Shown here: in pieces, positions 58,970 to 64,000 of the stretch
How positions within the stretch are numbered: position 1 is the first letter of the stretch
Layout: every line of letters begins with the position of its first letter
Assembly: GCA_008973525.1 (NCBI GenBank)
Contig: WACJ01000041.1
Span: 1,302,001-1,366,000, forward strand
Source: Stenopsyche tienmushanensis
Lineage: Eukaryota > Arthropoda > Insecta > Trichoptera > Stenopsychidae
DNA: 64,000 nucleotides
Direction: 5' to 3'
Program-made: the position numbers and the translations under genes
Notes under the pieces: generated by a model
Databases searched by the model: none
Seen by the model: the letters and a program-made list of their open reading frames with translations, nothing else
Told to the model about the DNA's origin: nothing

Positions 58970-58988
58970 TATGACCGCAAAGGGTTAA
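58970..58988 (-). other. Possible piggyBac-like terminus
   Basis: On the minus strand TTAACCCTTTGCGGTCATA starts at 58988. TTAA plus CCCTTTGC resembles ends of some insect piggyBac-like elements. No partner end was found in the window. Confidence 0.3.
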
Positions 58989-59336
58989 GAATTTAATTAC
59001 GAGTAGATAGGTTTATCACATTCTTCATATTTAGACAATATGGTGCCTTTGAATATTTTCTAAAGGCACTTCCTATCTATTTAGTTGTTTAGCTTTTAAG
59101 ACATTCCATCCGGATTAAAAGATGGTATCAAAAACATCATCTTACTTATTTTAATTAAAAACACAACGATAGTTCAAGAAAAGGATCGATCACAGGAAAG
59201 ATAAAAGGGCACTGTGAAAAATAATGAACTCAGATTAGACTCGTAACTCAATCGTCCAAGGTTGAAATGTGATTAAATCAAAGTGGTTAGTTATGTACCC
59301 ACAGAAGTCAATTGAAAAAAGTGTGCACTGTAAAAA
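58989..59336. other. AT-rich stretch, no gene seen
   Basis: Spacer up to the Helitron insertion point (A at 59336). Confidence 0.5.
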
Positions 59337-62287
59337 TCTAATATATAAAAATGAATCGCCTAAATTGTGGTTTGTACATTTGACATGCGTTGATATGCGC
59401 GTTCATCGGATTGAGATAAAACTTGGTCCACTTATTGCCAAGGATTCAGCGGATAACATAGGGATAGTACAATTAACTTACAGTAGATTTTTAATTTAAA
59501 ACTTAATGTGTGAATGTTGTTGATTATGACGTGTTTGAGATTACGCGTTGCTAAGGCTATAGGTATATAGTACCTACAAGTTGCAGTAGGAGGCGTCGTG
59601 TCGTCGTCACATACAACACATACGTCAAACGTCAATGTCATTTGCAGGTTATCCATCGGCGTGAGTCAAATTATATCCAAATTATTTATCGCAAGCAGTT
59701 TTAAAATGCTTCCTTTCATTCATCGCTTATTCACGTACGTAACAATCGAAAAAGTACGTTTGAGTGCTATCCGATCAAAATCAGACGACCAACGTGCACC
59801 TTGAATCGAAAGTACATGTTGATTTGAATATTGCTGCATTTCAATATGATATTCATTACGATTACAGTTTGCATCCCAGTGTAAAATGGATAAAGGTTAA
59901 ATCCTGTTAACGAGGGGCAAATTTATTGGTAAATTAAAAACGCCTTCATTTCGACACAATGAAAACAAACAAACCTAACCTAACCAGATTTGAATTTAAA
60001 TTTAATTTAAAAAATAAAAACAAGAAACAAATGAATAATTATTTTATTTAATAACAATATGTTGACGTTGAAATCAACAATATATGGATCTTCTTTTTCA
60101 TCGAAAACATTCAAAGCTCATACCAACGTCGGATATTGTCGTGCAAATTGTACATGCAAATAGGCAGTGATATGGCAGTAGTCAGTATTGAAACACTTGA
60201 TGCGCGCAACGATCGAGTTCAAACTCAATTTCAAACAGGTCGATATATCAGCAGTGACGAGGCTCTTTGGCCTATTTTGAGCTTCCTAATTCACAGAAGC
60301 AATCCAAATGTTGTTCATCTCAGTGTTCATCTCGAAAATGGACAAAGGCAGACACTGCAAGAAATGTTGCTGCTGAACCAACACTTGCGCTGTGTGAAGA
60401 AGATGTATTTGCAGAGACATTATTGTACGCACAAGTTCCTAACTATTATACATGAAATACTACATCCGAGAATTTTCAACGACGTAAGCAAGGGATGCGT
60501 GATGAAGGCTATCGAAATCTGTATTCATCTGATGCATTGGGCCCTATTTACACATTACATCCAAATAAAGCCGAGTGTTACTATTTAAGAATGCTGTTGG
60601 TTAATGTCAAATGTCATACTTCACTGAGAAAGGTCGAACGGAAATTAGAACATTACTCGCCATCATTTTAACCACATGTCCGTCATCCAACCCGAAAGAT
60701 TTGTGGTAAAAATTCAGAGAGGATTTGAGAGAAGACATTTTACACACCGTTAGCAATGACAATTCAATTGAGTTTTCGGACAATATTTTCAATCAAGCTC
60801 TGATCGAAATCGAAGACATTTGCTTTACCATCAACATCAAAGAATTCATTCAACAAGAATTCGTTCTGCATTTGAACAGCAGTACAATGCTAATGATTTG
60901 GATGCATTTGTCGAAGCAAACGAACAACTTTTGCTTGCGGACAAAAATTGACCTACGATACAATTACAAATGATCTGTTCTTCCTTGATGCACCTGGCGG
61001 TACTGGAAAAACGTATCTCATCACTTTACTATTGGCTCACATTCGATTTCAAAATAGAATTGCTTTATCTCTTGCTTCATTAGGTATTGCGGCAACATTA
61101 TTAGATGGTGGACGAACAGCGCATTCGGCATTCAAATTGCCATTAAATATGCATTTATTGGAAGCTCTGACATGTAACATTCCTAAAGTTTCTGACATAG
61201 CTAAAGTTTTGAACATTTGTAAGGGGATTATCTGGGACGAATGCAATGCTTGATCGAACTCTTAAAGACTTACGATCAAATGCAAAACCGTTTGGTGGCG
61301 CTCTAATTTTATTATGTGGCGTCTTTCGACAACCTCTTCCAGTGATGCTTTCATCGACAGCAGCTGATTCTTGCCTCAAAGCATCGCATCTTTAGAGAGA
61401 CGTGCGAAAACTAACATTAAAGACAAATATGCGTGTACATTTGTAGCGTGATGCGTCGGCAGCCACATTTTTAAAACGACTATTGAACATTGGTGAAGGA
61501 AAAGTGCATGTTGATGCTACCAAATTTATTTCATCTCCATCGAACTTTTGCGTTGTTGTGCCATCCATCGATTTACTCATTCAGAAAGTTTTTCAGCAGA
61601 TTTTTAATAATTATAAAAATCATTATTGGCTTTGTGAACATGCTATTTTGGCAACAGAAAACACCGACGTCAATAAAATCAACCACACAATACAATAAAA
61701 AATTGCAAGCGATTCTGTTACCTACAAATCGATTGACAGCGCCATGAATGCAGACCAAGTTGTTAACTATCCAATCGAGTTTTTAAATTCGTCGGATCTT
61801 CCTGATGTGCCACCGTACAAATTGGAACATGACTCACTATCATCATCGAGACAACTATATATTCTTAATGGAAAGTCGAAAGTAGAAGATATGCTGATTC
61901 CCACCGACGTGCCATTTGATAAGAGACGACTGCAGCTCCCCGTTGGACTTGCATTCTCAATGACCATCAACAAGGCACTTCAAGTGTGTGGAAGAATCTA
62001 GAAAATCCACGTTGGACAGCCGAGAAATTTATTTGTATTTGTTAAAGACGGAAAAGCCAAAACTATTGTCTACCCTAAAGCACTTAGCAGAATAATTAAG
62101 TGAACAAAATTTATGCTTTTAATATTTTTTTCTTTATATATCATTCAATATCAATAAATGTATTCATTGTCGGAAAAAATGTCATTATTTATATCATTGC
62201 TAATTAAACAAGATAACTTTTTCAAATTTCAAATGGTATTTTTAGAACTATTTCTTCTGTGGCAGCAACGCGCCGGGTACCAGCTAG
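59337..62287 (+). mobile_element. Helitron relic, 2.95 kb, both ends recognisable
   Basis: Starts TCTAATATATAAAAATGAAT after an A (59336) and ends GGTACCAGCTAG before a T (62288), the Helitron A|T insertion mode with TC and CTRR ends. The 3' hairpin is weak (GGC...GCC around 62262). Both termini match the 313-bp derivative at 5821-6133. The interior keeps the helicase half of the Rep/helicase gene; the Rep part is almost entirely gone, and 59,340-60,080 shows no coding I recognise. Confidence 0.88.
60089..62105 (+). pseudogene. Helitron Rep/helicase gene, degraded
   Basis: A rolling-circle transposase gene remnant in several frames. Just before 60165 a piece of the region preceding the helicase remains (SKTFKAHTNVGYC). 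Then GSDMAVVSIE, GRYISSDEALWPILSF and HLSVHLENGQRQ (60166-60360), YTLHPNKAECYYLRMLLVNV (about 60,555), and the Pif1-type helicase: Walker A APGGTGKT at 60990-61013, SLGIAATLLDGGRTAHSAFK, Walker B IIWDEC at about 61,227, GGALIL then FRQPLPV near 61,300-61,340, NYPIEFLNS, and PVGLAFSMTINK where the following SQGQ of active helicases is deleted. It ends DGKAKTIVYPKAL near 62,095. Many stops and frameshifts; the Rep HUH nuclease is absent. Not functional. Confidence 0.9.
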
Positions 62288-63507
62288 TATATTAATATAA
62301 TTCTTCTTATAAGCGATGGGCACATGTTGTTCTCAAATATTAATCGATTTCCAAAAAGATATTATGAAGCTTCTTTGTGTAATTTGACGACTCTCAGTTA
62401 AAGAGATCACGCATTGAGATAAGTGATATTGCCGTCCTTAAGTACAAAATAACAACCCAAGTGTAGTAGTCATTAATTCACTTTTCTTCCAGCTTATTTG
62501 CTCTATCAATTGTTCCGTTGTTAGATCCATTAGTTTACAAACAGATGTTGGCACGAGAGATTGTTCGTTAATATCCCAACACGAAAACTCGATAAGGACA
62601 GGGCCCACCCGCCGTGGGGGTGGGTTTGAAATAAAAAGGGATTTCGGCACAATGAAAGGCGTTGATCCCAAAGTTGTATTCATTCAGAACAGGAAGGAAG
62701 AAAAAAGCTCCAACTCGGCCTCATCATTGATTCATTGACAAATTGGACTACTTTGGTAACAAAGCGGGAAGGTCATCACGTCCGTTATCGCAATTTATCC
62801 TTATTTTACACGCCAAATTGACCGGGGAGTGCGAAAATTTTTGCCCGCCTCGCAATTAAGTACTATCATTTCTCATTTTTTGTCTCGCTCAAATGAAGTA
62901 AAAATGCGTCGAATTGATCTTTATCGGCTGCCGATACGGAAGAAATGTTTCAAGAGTTCCATGGTTGGTTGCTTTGCGGCTTCAAGGTCCATCAAAATTA
63001 AGGACACGTGTTGGAAAAGTTTATGTATTTAATTTATTCTGTTGATCTCGCCGTTAAATAATTATTTCGTCTGATGAATAAAGAAAAGTGCCAAAGTTAA
63101 GACAACAAATTGAATCCTTATGTATATTAATCACGCGAAATAAATGTGGATTTATAGCATTTAAACAATACGCCAAGATGATATTTTTCGCTTAAATTTT
63201 AATAAACATTGAGTTTGAATCATGAAAAATTTCTCATAATGAAATACATGTTTTGAGTATAATAGTTATTTGTTCTTTATATTTTTATGTTTATATTGTG
63301 CTTCAATAATCGAACAAAACTTAATTAATAATTATTAATAACATCCAATTTTCAAGTTCAAATTTGTAAAATCGACGTCAAAAAGAAACTCAGACAGATG
63401 ATATAATTTTTATTTGTGATCATTTGGGTGTTTTTTGTTTTGATGAAAATTTGTGATTTGATGTGGTTGGAATTGCAGTTCAATTCAATGGAATTTCATA
63501 CCTGCGT
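62288..63507. other. GC-raised region, unrecognised frame
   Basis: From about 62,400 to 63,050 composition is clearly more even than in the flanks and shows no transposon signature. A minus-strand frame of 81 codons (62438-62683) reads FSCWDINEQSLVPTSVCKLM and on to TTEQLIEQISWKKSELMTT with a stop, and looks protein-like, but I do not recognise it and found no clear acceptor. A hairpin lies at 62604-62624. Could be a host exon or regulatory DNA. Confidence 0.3.
62604..62624. other. GC-rich hairpin
   Basis: CCCACCC (62604-62610) and GGGTGGG (62618-62624) pair perfectly around a 7-base loop. No terminator-like T-run follows. It lies within the unrecognised minus-strand frame. Confidence 0.35.
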
Positions 63508-63630
63508 CAGCTTCTCTTCGTCAGCTTATAACTTTGCGAATTTTATTTATATTGACTTGAAATTTACTGAATGTATTCTTAAATATTGATTCTTTCTGAT
63601 TCATGAAAAAAATACTATTTTTTTGAAACG
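63508..63630 (+). repeat. Dispersed repeat pair member (with 46,045-46,165)
   Basis: Blocks TAACTTTGCGAATTT, ATTTACTGAATGTATTCTTA and a following ATTGATTCT match the 46-kb copy in order and orientation with scattered changes. Non-coding. Confidence 0.6.
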
Positions 63631-64000
63631 ACAGGGTAAAAACATCCCTGTTAAAAACATATGAACAGTTTATTTTATAACAATGTATTTATCCTAAATT
63701 TTAATTTAAGTCAATAAAAGACATTATAAATGCTTTTCCAGTATTAATTTTTCTATACCGATGGAGTTGCGATTTGTTGAGCGGATTATCAATTGAGAGT
63801 GAAAGCTTTGCCCTCCTGATGTGCAAGTAGGGACCTCCTAAGTCGTCCTTTTGCGGAAGTGGTTATCCTCAGATCTTTCCACATATTGTGTTGAATTTTC
63901 TATTGTGCATGTTTCCTGTTAGCGAATTCATACGTTTTGAATTTTTCAAAAGAGAGTGTTTGTTGGACTTAAAACAAGAATGGAATTACACAAGTCGGTA
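63631..64000. other. AT-rich stretch, no gene seen
   Basis: Window end. No motifs or frames I can support. Confidence 0.5.

Noticed and set aside
59971..59982. Telomeric repeat (CCTAACCTAACC)
   Set aside because: Just over two units of the insect TTAGG type inside a Helitron relic; expected by chance in 64 kb.

Overview
The window is eukaryotic, strongly AT-rich and made mostly of decayed transposable elements. The element mix points to an arthropod, most likely an insect: mariner, Tc1, pogo/Tigger, several hAT families, piggyBac-like ends, a Helitron, Jockey-like, RTE-like and CR1/L2-like retrotransposons, and a tRNA-derived SINE. I cannot name the order or species. There is no operon-like layout, no rRNA or functional tRNA gene, and no CRISPR array. 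I found no complete host gene; three short stretches look like possible host exons.

0-19 kb: a dispersed repeat holding a GC-rich LTR-like insert; a mariner with both ends and TA target duplications (3,596-4,856); a 313-bp non-autonomous Helitron; a Jockey-like reverse transcriptase fragment; a repeat with 65-bp tandem units that recurs inverted at 18.5 kb; a TA-flanked pogo/Tigger relic; two more LTR-like copies; and a GC-raised stretch without transposon signatures (16.4-17.8 kb).

19-23 kb: a minus-strand non-LTR retrotransposon. Its 929-codon endonuclease/reverse transcriptase frame is uninterrupted and is the only intact long gene here. Its ORF1 is 5'-truncated.

23-41 kb: piggyBac-like TTAA-flanked elements, an inverted duplication of a hAT end (27.9 and 32.2 kb), two 861-bp hAT copies sharing the same stop codon and frameshift, an RTE-type relic, a 873-bp TA-flanked element, and the three possible exons.

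41-64 kb: mostly unassigned AT-rich DNA; a BED-finger hAT relic hit by a SINE with a 12-bp target duplication; a second mariner; a mariner/Tc1/mariner cluster; and a 2.95-kb Helitron relic with recognisable 5' and 3' ends and a broken helicase gene.

The elements do not form a pathway. They record repeated insertion, nesting, deletion and local duplication, probably in intergenic or intronic host DNA. I see no evidence of a new functional system. The most unusual structures are the 65-bp minisatellite matching a transposase signature and the duplicated, already-dead hAT copies. All family names rest on motif recognition by eye, not on database searches.
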